64,000 nt of DNA from positions 56,347-120,346 of the forward strand of contig NZ_VMOA01000014.1 in the NCBI RefSeq assembly GCF_020662345.1. Reading direction: 5' to 3'. Positions 31,950-41,730 of this stretch are shown piece after piece. Positions within the stretch are counted from its first letter, which is position 1; every line of letters starts with the position of its first letter. The notes beneath the pieces were generated by a model. That model worked only from the letters and a program-made list of their open reading frames with translations. It was not told where the DNA came from and made no database searches. This DNA is from Methylobacterium sp. W2. GTDB taxonomy: Bacteria; Pseudomonadota; Alphaproteobacteria; Rhizobiales; Beijerinckiaceae. Made by a program: the position numbers and the translations under genes.

Positions 31950-33262
31950 GCCGCAGCCTCCGCATCCTGCGCGGCCCGGAAAACGATGCGCCCGCCGACC
32001 AGGGTCAGGATCGCCGCCCCCTGCAGCCGCGCCTCGTCGAAGGGCGAGTTCTTGGAGCGCGACTTCAGACGGCGCTTGTCGAGCACATAGGGCAGGTCGG
32101 GGTCGATCAGCACGAGATCGGCCGGCGCGCCGACGGCGAGCCGTCCGGCCTCGCGTCGCAGGATCGCCGCCGGGGTGACGGTGAGGGCCTCCAGCAGGCG
32201 CGGCAGCGCCACGTCGCCGGTATGGACGAGGCGGAGCGCCGCGCCGAGCAGGGTCTCGATGCCGAGCGCCCCGTCGGCGGCCTCGGCGAAGGGCAGGCGC
32301 TTGGTCTCGACATCCTGCGGGTTGTGGTCGGAGACGATGACGTCGATCACGCCCTCGTTGAGCGCTTCCACCAGGGCGAGGCGGTCGGTTTCGTGCCGCA
32401 GCGGCGGCGAGAGCCGGCAGAAGGTGCGGTAATGACCGATATCGCCCTCGTTGAGGACGAGGTTGTTCACGGACGCGCCGCAGGTGACGGGCAGGCCGTC
32501 GTGCTTGGCCCGCCGCACGATCTCCACCGAATCGGCACAGGAGATCATGGCGGCGTGGTAGCGGCCGCCGGTGAGGCGCACGAGGCGGATGTCGCGCTCC
32601 AGCATCACCGTCTCGGCCTCCCGCGGGATGCCGACGAGGCCCAGCCGCGAGGCCATCTCGCCCTCGTTCATCACGCCCTCGCCGACGAGGTCGGGCTCCT
32701 CCACGTGCTGCATCAGCAGGGCGCCGAAGTCGCGGGCATAGGTGAGGGCGCGGCGCATCACCTGGGCGTTGCGAACGGCCTTGAGGCCGTCGGTGAAGGC
32801 GACAGCACCCGCCTCCTGCAGCAGGCCGAACTCCGTCATCTCCTGGCCCGCCAGTCCCTTGGTGATGGCGGCGGCGGGCAGGACGGTGACGCAGGCCGTG
32901 TCGCGGGCGCGGCGCAGGACGAAGTCGACGATGGCCGGCCCGTCGATGACCGGGTTGGTGTCGGGCATGCAGACGAGGGTGGTGACCCCGCCGGCCGCCG
33001 CCGCCGCGCTGGCGCTGGCCAGGGTCTCGCGATGCTCGGCGCCCGGCTCGCCGACGAAGGCGCGGAGATCCATGAGGCCGGGGCTCAGGACATGCCCGCC
33101 GCAATCGACGATCTCGGCGCCCTCGGGAGCGGCGGGTGACGCGCCCCAGGCGATGTCGGCGATGCGGCCGTCGCGGACGAGGACATGGCCCGGCCCCTCG
33201 CGGCTCGTGGCCGGATCGAGGAGGCTGGCGTTGGCGAGGAGGACGTGTCCGGTCATGACCAT
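31946..33262 (-). CDS. Dihydroorotase-like protein lacking the HxH metal motif (PyrC'/PyrX type)
   Basis: A 438-residue amidohydrolase-fold protein directly after pyrB. In active class I dihydroorotases strand 1 ends D-x-H-x-H; here the equivalent site is [18 protein letters not shown] (Arg67 and Phe69 in place of the two His), so two metal ligands are missing. The late DHAPH-type motif reads [11 protein letters not shown], where only part is kept. This matches the non-catalytic PyrC' partners that assemble with aspartate transcarbamoylase. Active dihydroorotase must be encoded elsewhere if so. The start at 33262 overlaps the pyrB stop (TGATG); an ATG at 33256 is an alternative. Confidence 0.88.
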   Translation of the reverse strand: MVMTGHVLLANASLLDPATSREGPGHVLVRDGRIADIAWGASPAAPEGAEIVDCGGHVLSPGLMDLRAFVGEPGAEHRETLASASAAAAAGGVTTLVCMPDTNPVIDGPAIVDFVLRRARDTACVTVLPAAAITKGLAGQEMTEFGLLQEAGAVAFTDGLKAVRNAQVMRRALTYARDFGALLMQHVEEPDLVGEGVMNEGEMASRLGLVGIPREAETVMLERDIRLVRLTGGRYHAAMISCADSVEIVRRAKHDGLPVTCGASVNNLVLNEGDIGHYRTFCRLSPPLRHETDRLALVEALNEGVIDVIVSDHNPQDVETKRLPFAEAADGALGIETLLGAALRLVHTGDVALPRLLEALTVTPAAILRREAGRLAVGAPADLVLIDPDLPYVLDKRRLKSRSKNSPFDEARLQGAAILTLVGGRIVFRAAQDAEAAA

Positions 33263-34206
33263 CACGCGTTCGGCAGATGCGTCGCGAGGGCTTCGAGGAC
33301 CGCCATGCGGACGGCGACCCCCATCTCCACCTGCTCGCGGATCAGGGATTGGGCCCCGTCGGCGATCTCGGACGAGATCTCGACGCCGCGGTTCATGGGG
33401 CCGGGATGCATCACCAGGGCGTCGGGTCCGGCGAGGGCCAGCTTCTCGGCGTCGAGGCCGAAATAGCGGAAATATTCCTTCACGGAGGGCACGAAGGAGC
33501 CGTTCATGCGCTCGCGCTGGAGCCGCAGCATCATGACGATGTCGCAGCCCTCCAACCCCTTGCGCATGTCGGTGAAGACCTCGACGCCGAAACGCTCGAT
33601 CCCGGTGGGCAGCAGCGTCGACGGGCCGATGACCCGCACGCGGGCGCCGAGTGCCTGGAGCAGGATGATGTTGGAGCGGGCGACGCGGCTGTGCAGGACG
33701 TCGCCGCAGATCGCCACCTTCAAGCCCTCGATCCGGCCCTTGTTGCGGCGGATGGTGAGCGCATCGAGGAGGGCCTGGGTGGGGTGCTCGTGGGCGCCGT
33801 CGCCGGCATTGACCACCGAACAATCGACCTTGCGGGCCAGGAGATGCACGGCGCCGGCCGCGTGGTGGCGCACGACGATGATGTCGGGCCGCATGGCGTT
33901 GAGGGTGGCGGCCGTGTCGATGAGGGTCTCGCCCTTCTTCACCGAAGAGGAGGCCACCGACATGTTCATCACGTCGGCGCCCAGACGCTTGCCCGCGAGC
34001 TCGAACGAGCTCTGGGTCCGGGTCGAGGGCTCGAAGAACAGGTTGATCTGGGTGCGGCCGCGCAGGGTGGTGCGCTTCTTCTCCACCTGACGGGAGAGCG
34101 CCACGGCATCCTCCGCCCGGTCGAGGAGGGCCTCGATATCGGGGCGCGACAGCCCCTCGATGCCGAGAAGGTGCCGGTGGGGGAAGGAGGCGGGTGCGAC
34201 GGTCAT
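33262..34206 (-). CDS. pyrB: Aspartate carbamoyltransferase catalytic subunit
   Basis: Forms N-carbamoyl-aspartate from carbamoyl phosphate and aspartate, the committed step of pyrimidine synthesis. The 314-residue protein has the carbamoyl-phosphate motif [20 protein letters not shown], the [13 protein letters not shown] segment, the [12 protein letters not shown] motif, and the C-terminal aspartate-side [13 protein letters not shown] with the PGP-x-R pattern. Length fits the family. Because it is immediately followed by a catalytically disabled dihydroorotase-like gene, it likely forms the dodecameric class A ATCase complex. About 160 bp upstream is shared with the divergent cytochrome b gene. 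Confidence 0.96.
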   Translation of the reverse strand: MTVAPASFPHRHLLGIEGLSRPDIEALLDRAEDAVALSRQVEKKRTTLRGRTQINLFFEPSTRTQSSFELAGKRLGADVMNMSVASSSVKKGETLIDTAATLNAMRPDIIVVRHHAAGAVHLLARKVDCSVVNAGDGAHEHPTQALLDALTIRRNKGRIEGLKVAICGDVLHSRVARSNIILLQALGARVRVIGPSTLLPTGIERFGVEVFTDMRKGLEGCDIVMMLRLQRERMNGSFVPSVKEYFRYFGLDAEKLALAGPDALVMHPGPMNRGVEISSEIADGAQSLIREQVEMGVAVRMAVLEALATHLPNA

Positions 34207-34369
34207 TCTGAGACCATGGCTATAGGGAGGCGGACGGGGAGCGGCAAGGAGTCATGGTCCGGGGGGAGACATGGGCCGAGGAGAGACAGGGGCCGGGGAC
34301 CGGTCGCATGCTGCCGCGCGACAGGGGCGTGTAACCTTTCCGCCGCCTGGCTCGTAGTCTCCTCATAGA

Positions 34370-35353
34370 ATGCGCCTTTCCGGCGGATCCGGATGGGGGC
34401 GATTCGTGATCGAGGCCGGAGTCCGCCCCTTGGCAGCCAGCACGACGAGACGGTCCGACGAACGGATCGAGACGATCCGCCGCCGCTGGATCTTCCGTCA
34501 CCCCGCGGTGATCCGGGCCGCGCACTGGATCAATCTCGTCTGCCTCGCGGTATTGCTGATGAGCGGGCTGCAGATCTTCAACGCCCATCCCGCCCTGTAC
34601 TGGGGCTCGGCCTCGACCTTCGACGCGCCACTCCTCGCCATTACGAACGACGAGACGGTGGGGGGCACGGCGCGGGGGATCGTCAGGATCGGCGATCACG
34701 CGATCGACACCACCGGCTGGCTCGGCCTCTCCTCCGCGCAGGGCCAGAGCGCGGGCCGGGCCTTCCCCGCCTGGATCACCCTGCCGGCGAACCAGGACCT
34801 CGCCACCGGGCGCCGCTGGCACTTCCTGTTCGCCTGGGCCTTCGTCATCAACGGGCTGATCTATCTCATCTACGGCATCGAGAGCGGCCAGTTGCGCCGC
34901 CGGATCGTGCCTCGGAGAGACCAGATCCGGCATCTCGGCGCCTCGATCCGGGAGCACCTCACCCTGACCTTCCCCAAGGGCGAGGAGGCCAGGCGCTACA
35001 ACGTGCTGCAGATGCTGACCTATTTTGTTGTCATCGTCCTTCTCCTGCCGCTGATGCTGCTCACGGGCCTCGCCATGTCGCCGGGTTTCAACGCCGTGCT
35101 GCCCCTGCCCGCTCTGTTCGGCGGGCGGCAATCGGCGCGGACCGTCCATTTCATCGTCACGAACCTGCTCGTGCTGTTCACCCTCGTCCATGTGGCGCTC
35201 GTGCTGGTCTCGGGCGCCTGGAACAACCTGCGCGGCATGGCCACCGGCTGGTTCGTGATCGAGACGACCAAGACCTCCGATCCAGGCAAGACCTCCGATC
35301 CAGGCAAGACATCTTATCCAGGCAAGACCTCCGATCCGAGGAAGAGCCGATGA
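34370..35353 (+). CDS. Membrane cytochrome b (Ni/Fe-hydrogenase/formate dehydrogenase type)
   Basis: A 327-residue four-helix cytochrome b (cytochrome b561/DUF4405-like family). Heme-ligand-type His lie in the first helix (FRHPAVIRAAHWINLVCLAVLLMSG), in WHFLFAWAFVINGLIY, and in VHFIVTNLLVLFTLVHVALV. The N-terminal 30 residues are basic. The C-terminal tail is a hexapeptide repeat (KTSDPG x4) made by an 18-bp tandem repeat. The stop overlaps the ATG of the molybdopterin enzyme (ATGA), so it probably anchors and takes electrons from, or gives them to, that periplasmic partner. Confidence 0.82.
   Translation: MRLSGGSGWGRFVIEAGVRPLAASTTRRSDERIETIRRRWIFRHPAVIRAAHWINLVCLAVLLMSGLQIFNAHPALYWGSASTFDAPLLAITNDETVGGTARGIVRIGDHAIDTTGWLGLSSAQGQSAGRAFPAWITLPANQDLATGRRWHFLFAWAFVINGLIYLIYGIESGQLRRRIVPRRDQIRHLGASIREHLTLTFPKGEEARRYNVLQMLTYFVVIVLLLPLMLLTGLAMSPGFNAVLPLPALFGGRQSARTVHFIVTNLLVLFTLVHVALVLVSGAWNNLRGMATGWFVIETTKTSDPGKTSDPGKTSYPGKTSDPRKSR
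35270..35341 (+). repeat. Four 18-bp tandem repeats in the 3' end of the cytochrome b gene
   Basis: Copies at 35270-35287, 35288-35305, 35306-35323 and 35324-35341 of aagacctccgatccaggc; the first two are identical, the third and fourth differ at a few bases. In frame they encode KTSDPG, KTSDPG, KTSYPG, KTSDPR, extending the cytoplasmic tail right before the overlapping downstream start codon. Confidence 0.9.
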
Positions 35354-36183
35354 CGCGCGTTCCCCACCGTCGCGGCATCCTCACCGGCGCGGGCGGCCTG
35401 CTGGGTTCCGCCCTCCTCGGCGGCTGCGACCGCATCGCCGGCAGCGATTGGGTCCGGCGCACGCTGAAGCTCGGCGAGGACGCCAACCTCTTCGTGCAGC
35501 GCCTGCTGCTGACGCCGACCTCCCTCGCCCACGAGTTCCACGAGGGCGACATCTCGCCCTGGTTCAAGCCGAACGGCACGATCGACCCTCCGGACGACGG
35601 CTACAAGGTCCTGGCCCAGGCCGGATTCGCGGACTTCAGACTGACCATCGACGGCCTCGTCGAACAGCCGCAGGACCTGTCCCTCGCGGACCTGCGCGCC
35701 CTGCCCTCGCGGACCCAGATCACGCGGCACGATTGCGTCGAGGGGTGGAGCGCCATCGGCAAATGGACGGGCGTCCCGCTCGGCGAAGTCCTGACCAGGG
35801 CGAGGCTGAAGCCGAATGCGCGCTACGTCGTGTTCCACTGCGCGGACACGATGGAGATGGCGGGTGGCGGTCTCGAGGGCGGGGACGTGGCGGAGATAGA
35901 GGCCGGCGATGGCGGTCCGAACGGCCGTCCGATCCGATACTACGAGAGCATCGACCTCACCGACGCCTTCCACCCGCAGACGATCCTGGCCTACGACATG
36001 AACGGCAAGGCCCTGCCCGTCTCGAACGGCGCCCCCTTGCGCCTGCGGGTCGAGCGCCAGCTCGGCTACAAGCACGCCAAATACGTCATGCGGATCGAGG
36101 TGGTGGACAGCCTGACCGGGATCGGCGACGGCCAGGGCGGCTATTGGGAAGATCGCGGCTACGAATGGTATGCGGGGATCTGA
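35350..36183 (+). CDS. Molybdopterin-dependent oxidoreductase (sulfite oxidase/MsrP-like fold)
   Basis: A 277-residue exported enzyme of the sulfite-oxidase-type Mo-pterin family. The N-terminus carries a twin-arginine (HRRGILTGAGG) that leads to a lipobox-like LLGGC (Cys26), so it may be Tat-exported and lipid-anchored. The Mo-ligating Cys is Cys128 in RHDCVEGWSAIGKWTGVPL, like the RCVEAW motif of MsrP. Later motifs FHCADTMEM, SIDLTDAFHPQTILAYDMNGKALP and APLRLRVERQLGYKHAKYVMRIEV are typical of the family. Overlaps the cytochrome b gene by 4 bp. Substrate unknown; MsrP-like sulfoxide reduction and other small oxidations are both possible. Confidence 0.88.
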   Translation: MTRVPHRRGILTGAGGLLGSALLGGCDRIAGSDWVRRTLKLGEDANLFVQRLLLTPTSLAHEFHEGDISPWFKPNGTIDPPDDGYKVLAQAGFADFRLTIDGLVEQPQDLSLADLRALPSRTQITRHDCVEGWSAIGKWTGVPLGEVLTRARLKPNARYVVFHCADTMEMAGGGLEGGDVAEIEAGDGGPNGRPIRYYESIDLTDAFHPQTILAYDMNGKALPVSNGAPLRLRVERQLGYKHAKYVMRIEVVDSLTGIGDGQGGYWEDRGYEWYAGI

Positions 36184-36392
36184 CAGGTACCGCATCTTGC
36201 AAAGGCCCGGCCCCCTCGCGATTTGACAACCCCGCGCCCTTGACCCACTTGTCCCCCGCAAAGCGCCGGGCCGGCCATGGTGCCAGGCCACGTTCGAAGT
36301 CTTGCACACAATCTGTGAGTCCCGGTGGGAGAATCCCCGCCGGCTGCGAGTCCCGGCGGCAGCTCGGGCGCTGACGAGAGGCTGATCCGCAC

Positions 36393-39143
36393 ATGAAAGT
36401 CGTCGTCGTCGAGTCGCCGGCCAAGGCCAAGACGATCAACAAGTATCTCGGCCGCGACTACGAGGTGCTCGCCTCGTTCGGCCATATCCGCGACCTTCCC
36501 GCCAAGGACGGCTCCGTCGACCCGGAGGCGGATTTCCGCATGCTGTGGGAGCTCGACGACCGCGGCTCGAAGCGCGTCTCGGAGATCGTCAGGGCGCTCA
36601 AGGGCGCCGACGGCCTGATCCTCGCCACCGATCCGGATCGCGAGGGCGAGGCCATCTCCTGGCACGTGGTCGAGGCCCTCAACGCCCGCAAGGCGATCAA
36701 GGGCATGCCGATCGAGCGCGTGACCTTCAACGCCATCACCAAGGCGGCGGTGGACACCGCCATGCGCAACCCGCGCCAGATCGACCAGGCCCTGGTGGAC
36801 GCCTATCTGGCGCGTCGCGCCCTGGATTATCTCGTTGGCTTCAACCTCTCGCCGGTCCTGTGGCGCAAGCTGCCGGGCGCCCGTTCGGCCGGCCGCGTCC
36901 AGTCCGTGGCGCTCCGTCTGGTCTGCGAGCGCGAGCGCGAGATCGAGACGTTCAAGCCTCGCGAGTACTGGTCGCTGGTGGCGACCCTGGTGACCCAGGA
37001 CGGCGCCGTGTTCGAGGCGCGTCTCGTGGGCGCTGACGGCAAGCGCATCCAGCGTCTCGACGTCGGCAACGGCGAGGATGCCGCCGCGTTCAAGCGCGAT
37101 CTCGAACTGGCCACGTTCCAGGTCGGCAGCGTCGAGGCCAAGCCCGCCAAGCGTCATCCGGCCCCACCCTTCACCACCTCGACCCTGCAGCAGGAAGCCT
37201 CGCGCAAGCTCGGGATGGCGCCGGCCCAGACCATGCGGGCGGCGCAGAAACTCTACGAGGGCGTCGAGATCGGCGGCGAAACCGTGGGCCTGATCACCTA
37301 CATGCGGACCGACGGCGTCGACATGGCCCCCGAGGCCATCGCCGATGCACGCCGCGTCATCGGGAATGAATACGGCGAGCGCTACCTCCCCAGCGTCCCG
37401 CGCCGCTACAGCGTCAAGGCCAAGAACGCGCAGGAGGCCCACGAGGCGGTGCGCCCCACGGATATGAGCCGACTACCGAAATCCGTAGCCCGCTATGTGG
37501 ATGCGGAGCAGGCCAAGCTCTACGATCTGATCTGGACCCGCACGGTGGCGAGCCAGATGGAATCGGCCGAGCTGGAGCGCACCACCGTCGACATCGTCGC
37601 CTCCGTCGGCCCTCGCAGGATCGAGCTGCGTGCCACCGGCCAGGTAGTGAAGTTCGACGGCTTCCTCACCCTCTACCAGGAGGGCAAGGATGACGAGGAG
37701 GACGAGGACGGCAAGCGCCTGCCGCCGATGAAGGCGGGCGACGCGCTCAAGCGCGAGCGCATCGTCTCGACCCAGCATTTCACCGAGCCGCCGCCGCGCT
37801 TCTCCGAGGCCAGTCTCGTGAAGCGGATGGAGGAACTCGGCATTGGTCGGCCCTCGACCTACGCCGCCGTGTTGCAGACCCTGCGCGACCGCGAATACGT
37901 GCGGATCGAGAAGAAGCGCCTGGTGGCCGAGGACAAGGGCCGCCTCGTCACCGGATTCCTGGAGAGCTTCTTCAAGCGCTACGTCGAGTATGATTTCACC
38001 GCCGATCTCGAGACCCAGCTCGACCGGGTCTCCAACGCCGAGATCGACTGGCGCGAGGTGTTGCGCGATTTCTGGAAGGACTTCTCGGCCGCGATCTCCG
38101 GCACCAAGGAGCTCCGCGTCACCGAGGTGCTCGATGCCCTGAACGACCTCCTCGGGGCGCACATCTTCCCCGAGAAGGCGGACGGCTCGAACCCGCGCAC
38201 CTGCCCGACCTGCGGCAGCGGTCAGCTCTCCCTGAAGCTCGGCAAGTTCGGTGCCTTCGTCGGCTGCTCGAACTACCCCGAGTGCAAGTACACCCGCCAG
38301 CTCGCGGCCAACGCCGTTGAGGGCGAGGGCGACGGCACCTCCGGCGGCGGCCAGCCCGGCACGCGGGTGCTCGGCGACGATCCGGTCACCGGCATGCCCG
38401 TCACCCTGCGCGACGGGCGCTTCGGTCCCTTCGTCCAGCTCGGCGAGGCCTCCACCGACAAGGAGGCCCCCAAGCCCAAGCGTTCGTCCCTGCCGAAGGG
38501 ATTGAGCCCCTCCGACGTCGATCTGGAGAAGGCGCTGCGTCTCCTCGCCCTCCCCCGCGAGGTGGCGAGGCACCCTGAGAGCGGCGAGCCGATCTTGGCC
38601 AATCTCGGCCGGTTCGGTCCTTACGTGCAGCATGGGAAGATGTACGCCAATCTCGGCCGCGACGACGACGTACTGGAGATCGGCGCCAACCGCGCCATCG
38701 ACCTCATCGTCGCCAAGGAGCAGGGGGGCGGGCGCCGCGGCCCGGCCTCCGATCCCGGACGGTCGCTCGGCAACCATCCCGAGACCGGCAAGGCCATCGT
38801 GGTGAAGTCGGGCAAGTACGGCCCCTACGTCACCGACGGCACCACCAACGCGACGTTGCCCAAGACCCTGGCCGCCGACGACATCGCCCTGCCCCAGGCC
38901 CTCGAACTGATCGCCGCGCGAGAGGCGGCGGGCGGCGGCAAGAAGAAGGCCCCGGCCCGCAAGACGGCTACCAAGACCGCGACGAAGACGACCGCCAAGG
39001 CGGGGGCGGCGAAGGCTCCCGCCAAGAAGCCGGCGGGGACCAAGGCGGCAGCCGGGACGGCGGCGAAGAGCACGGCGACCGCTCCCAAGACCACCACGGC
39101 GAAGAAGCCGGCGGCAAAGACGGCCGCACGCAAGAAGGCCTGA
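36393..39143 (+). CDS. topA: DNA topoisomerase I
   Basis: Relaxes negatively supercoiled DNA. The 916-residue protein starts with the TOPRIM domain (VVVESPAKAKTINKYLG, then ATDPDREGEAISWHV), has the catalytic Tyr303 in GLITYMRTDGV, and the PSTYAAVLQTL motif. Downstream there is a CPTCGSGQLSLKLGKFGAFVGCSNYPEC zinc-ribbon and further repeated GRFGPYVQHG/GKYGPYVTDG domains seen in alphaproteobacterial enzymes. The tail (about residues 850-916) is Lys/Ala/Pro-rich, probably a non-specific DNA-binding extension. A full-length gene, single-unit, with a truncated palindromic repeat just after the stop. Confidence 0.97.
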   Translation: MKVVVVESPAKAKTINKYLGRDYEVLASFGHIRDLPAKDGSVDPEADFRMLWELDDRGSKRVSEIVRALKGADGLILATDPDREGEAISWHVVEALNARKAIKGMPIERVTFNAITKAAVDTAMRNPRQIDQALVDAYLARRALDYLVGFNLSPVLWRKLPGARSAGRVQSVALRLVCEREREIETFKPREYWSLVATLVTQDGAVFEARLVGADGKRIQRLDVGNGEDAAAFKRDLELATFQVGSVEAKPAKRHPAPPFTTSTLQQEASRKLGMAPAQTMRAAQKLYEGVEIGGETVGLITYMRTDGVDMAPEAIADARRVIGNEYGERYLPSVPRRYSVKAKNAQEAHEAVRPTDMSRLPKSVARYVDAEQAKLYDLIWTRTVASQMESAELERTTVDIVASVGPRRIELRATGQVVKFDGFLTLYQEGKDDEEDEDGKRLPPMKAGDALKRERIVSTQHFTEPPPRFSEASLVKRMEELGIGRPSTYAAVLQTLRDREYVRIEKKRLVAEDKGRLVTGFLESFFKRYVEYDFTADLETQLDRVSNAEIDWREVLRDFWKDFSAAISGTKELRVTEVLDALNDLLGAHIFPEKADGSNPRTCPTCGSGQLSLKLGKFGAFVGCSNYPECKYTRQLAANAVEGEGDGTSGGGQPGTRVLGDDPVTGMPVTLRDGRFGPFVQLGEASTDKEAPKPKRSSLPKGLSPSDVDLEKALRLLALPREVARHPESGEPILANLGRFGPYVQHGKMYANLGRDDDVLEIGANRAIDLIVAKEQGGGRRGPASDPGRSLGNHPETGKAIVVKSGKYGPYVTDGTTNATLPKTLAADDIALPQALELIAAREAAGGGKKKAPARKTATKTATKTTAKAGAAKAPAKKPAGTKAAAGTAAKSTATAPKTTTAKKPAAKTAARKKA

Positions 39144-39154
39144 TCCGTCGGCCC

Positions 39155-39203
39155 GTCGAGGACGGGGTCGTCGCGGCTCTCTCCCCGCACGCGGGGAGAG
39201 AGG
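39155..39203. repeat. Truncated copy of the composite palindromic repeat
   Basis: Only the right-hand end of the element: gacggggtcgtcgcgg followed by the hairpin tctctccccgcacgcggggagaga. The same block order ends the long copy at 28873-28898. Located directly after topA, it may double as a transcription-end hairpin. Confidence 0.75.
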
Positions 39204-39336
39204 ATGCGCTCCAAGCGCGGCGGCTTCTGCAAGCGGCCGGGACAAGGACCGTTGAGCGTCATGGCCCTGGACGCCGGGGCGGATTGCGCTATCGCTCGCC
39301 GTTGAGGGAACGGCGAGACACGGGCGGCCATACGCG

Positions 39337-40950
39337 ATGCGCTCTCTGAAGGTCCGGTTCGCGCTGCTGCTCGGCGGCGCCGCGTTGCTGGTGATCCTGG
39401 CGGCGCTCGGGGTGCTGGGCTCCATCGGCGCAGCCGAGCGCACCATCGACCGGACGCTCGCGGCGCAGGCGCGGCTCGAACTCCTGGTGGAACTGTCCGG
39501 CCGCATGACCCAGTACGGCCTCGCCGCGCTGGAGACGGTGAGCAACCCGGACGCCCAACCCGAAGGGCTGTCCATCGCCCGCACCAATGTCGACCGGGCG
39601 CTCGTCGCCGTGGACGAGGCGCTGGGCAAGAGCATCGCCGTCAGCGACAATCCTCTCGACCGGATGCATTACGCCGCGCGCACGCGGCCGCTGGCGCAGC
39701 TCCGCTCGGCCCGCGCCATCCTCGACCGGCAGGTCTCCCAGGTCCTGCGTCAATCCGAAGAGGATCAGCGGCGCAACACCATCCGCGGCGCCCTGAACGG
39801 GTTCGGCGCCATGACCGGCCAGCCGCTCTCCTTCCTCATCGAGGTGGAGCGCCGCTCGATGATCGCGGGCTCGGACGAGGCGCGCGAGCTCTCATCGACC
39901 CTGCGGATCGCGTCGCTCGCCGCCGTTATCCTGGCGCTGGCCCTCGTCTTCGTCCTGTACCGGGCGGTGACCCGGCCGACATTGGCGCGGATTGAGGCGG
40001 TGCGCCGGGCAGCGGGTGCCGTCGGGCGCGGTGAACTCGACACGCGCCTCTCCGTGGCGACGCGGGACGAGCTCGGTCTGCTGGTGGCGAACTTCAACCG
40101 CATGGCCGCCCGCCTCGCCCGGCGCGAAGGACGGCTCGCCGCCGACCGCGCCGCCCTCGAGGACACGGTGGAGGCGAGGACCACCGACCTGCGCGCTGCC
40201 AACGAGCGCCTGGAGGCGGTGGACCGCTCGCGCCGTCGCTTCTTCGCCGATGTCAGCCACGAGCTGCGCACGCCGCTCACCGTGATCCTCGGCGAATGCG
40301 ACATCGCCGCCCGCTCGGCCGGGCGGCCGGGAATCGATTACGCCCCGGTCTTCGCCACCATCCGCAAGCGGGCCCTGCGCCTGCAGCGCCGCGTCGAGGA
40401 TCTGCTGCGGGTCGCCCGCTCCGAATCCGGCCAGATCGAGCTCGACCGGCGTGCTGCCAGCGCCGTGGCCATCCTCACCGACGCCGTGGACAGCGCCGCT
40501 TCCGAGGCGGCGCGCCGGCGGGTGAGCCTCACCCTCGCCCCCGCCCCCCGCGACGCGACGCTTCTCGCCGACCGGGAATGGCTGCGGCAGGTGGTGGAGA
40601 GCCTGATCGACAACGCCCTGCGGCACGCCACGGGGCTGACCAGGGTCGTGGTCGCCCTTCGCCTCGACGACGGGCGGTCGGCCACGATCACCATCACCGA
40701 TGACGGGCCGGGCTTTCCCGATACCGCCGGGGACCTGTTCGAGCGGTTCCGGCGCGAGGGCGGTTCGGGTGAAACCGGCTTCGGCATCGGCCTGGCACTG
40801 GCGCGCTGGGTCACGGAGCGCCATGATGGCACGATCGGCCTCGGGACGGGCGCGGACGGCAAAGGGGCATGCGTGACCCTGGTGCTGCCCGTCCTCGACC
40901 TCGTTTCCGGGGACCAGGACGAGACCAAGCGGAAGGAAGGCGTCGCATGA
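39337..40950 (+). CDS. Sensor histidine kinase with HAMP domain
   Basis: A 537-residue inner-membrane kinase. It has TM1 at about residues 7-29, a periplasmic sensor domain of about 150 residues (helical, LVELSGRMTQYGLAALETVSN), TM2 near 186-210 (IASLAAVILALALVFVLYRAV), and a HAMP linker (RPTLARIEAVRRAAGAVGRGELDTRL). The HisKA phospho-acceptor is FADVSHELRTPLTVILGE (His308). The ATPase domain shows ESLIDNALRHA (N-box), DDGPGFPD (G1) and GFGIGLALARWVTERHDG (G2). The stop overlaps the start of the response regulator (ATGA), giving a standard two-component pair. The signal sensed is unknown; the position just before the pqq operon makes a link to C1 metabolism possible but unproven. Confidence 0.95.
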   Translation: MRSLKVRFALLLGGAALLVILAALGVLGSIGAAERTIDRTLAAQARLELLVELSGRMTQYGLAALETVSNPDAQPEGLSIARTNVDRALVAVDEALGKSIAVSDNPLDRMHYAARTRPLAQLRSARAILDRQVSQVLRQSEEDQRRNTIRGALNGFGAMTGQPLSFLIEVERRSMIAGSDEARELSSTLRIASLAAVILALALVFVLYRAVTRPTLARIEAVRRAAGAVGRGELDTRLSVATRDELGLLVANFNRMAARLARREGRLAADRAALEDTVEARTTDLRAANERLEAVDRSRRRFFADVSHELRTPLTVILGECDIAARSAGRPGIDYAPVFATIRKRALRLQRRVEDLLRVARSESGQIELDRRAASAVAILTDAVDSAASEAARRRVSLTLAPAPRDATLLADREWLRQVVESLIDNALRHATGLTRVVVALRLDDGRSATITITDDGPGFPDTAGDLFERFRREGGSGETGFGIGLALARWVTERHDGTIGLGTGADGKGACVTLVLPVLDLVSGDQDETKRKEGVA

Positions 40951-41651
40951 CGCGAGTGCTCATCGTCGAGGACGACAGCGACATCCAGGCCATGCTGGCC
41001 CGGGGCCTCGAAGCGGAAGGATTTTCGGTGGGGGTGGCCGGCTGCGTCGACGACGCGCTGACCTCCGCCCGCGAGGACGCGCCCGGTGCCGTCGTCCTCG
41101 ACATCACCCTGCCCGACGGGTCCGGCCACGACGTCTGTCGCTCCCTGCGCGAGGGCGGCTATCCCGGCCCGATCCTATTCCTCTCCGCCCGCGACGAAGT
41201 CCGCGATCGGGCCGAAGGGCTGGCGCTTGGGGCCGACGACTACATCGTGAAGCCCTTCGTCTTCGACGAGCTGCTGGCCCGCCTGCAGACCCATCTGCTG
41301 CGGCGCAAGGAATCCGACCAGCCGCGCACCATCGTCACCGCCGGCAAACTCGTCCTCGATCTCAACATCCGGCAGGTCTCCCTGGGGGATGCGACGGCGC
41401 GCCTCACGCCCCGCGAATCGGAACTGCTCGCCCTGCTGATGGACAAGGCCAACCAGCCGGTGTCGCGCGGCGACATCTTCGACAAGCTCTGGGCCGGCCA
41501 GGGCGGCCTGTCGCTGAATGTCGTCGATGTCTACGTGGGTTACCTGCGCACCAAGCTGTCGGATTTCGTCCGCTTCGGCGGCCCGGTCATCGTCACCGTG
41601 AGGGGCCGGGGCTTCATGCTCGACCTACGGGGTCAAGATTTCCGCCATTGA
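40947..41651 (+). CDS. OmpR-family response regulator
   Basis: A 234-residue DNA-binding response regulator. The receiver domain has acidic Asp9/Asp10 (VEDD), phospho-acceptor Asp52 (VVLDITLPDG) and Lys102 (VKPF). The C-terminal winged-helix of the OmpR/PhoB type has LTPRESELLALLMDKANQPVSRGDIFDKLW and VDVYVGYLRTKL ending in VRGRGFML. It starts inside the kinase gene's stop, so the two proteins are made together. Targets unknown; pqqA follows 181 bp downstream on the same strand. Confidence 0.95.
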   Translation: MTRVLIVEDDSDIQAMLARGLEAEGFSVGVAGCVDDALTSAREDAPGAVVLDITLPDGSGHDVCRSLREGGYPGPILFLSARDEVRDRAEGLALGADDYIVKPFVFDELLARLQTHLLRRKESDQPRTIVTAGKLVLDLNIRQVSLGDATARLTPRESELLALLMDKANQPVSRGDIFDKLWAGQGGLSLNVVDVYVGYLRTKLSDFVRFGGPVIVTVRGRGFMLDLRGQDFRH

Positions 41652-41701
41652 GTGCGATGCGCATTCTCGGCACGTCCTGGGACGATCCGGCAATTTATCG
41701 C

Positions 41702-41730
41702 TTGAAGAGTCCGGCGGAATTGTCGATATA
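41702..41730 (+). promoter_or_regulatory. Candidate sigma70-type promoter upstream of pqqA
   Basis: TTGAAG (41702-41707) and GATATA (41725-41730) are separated by 17 bp, an optimal spacing. This would put the transcription start near 41737, giving a leader of roughly 95 bases before pqqA. The call is by pattern only. Confidence 0.4.
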
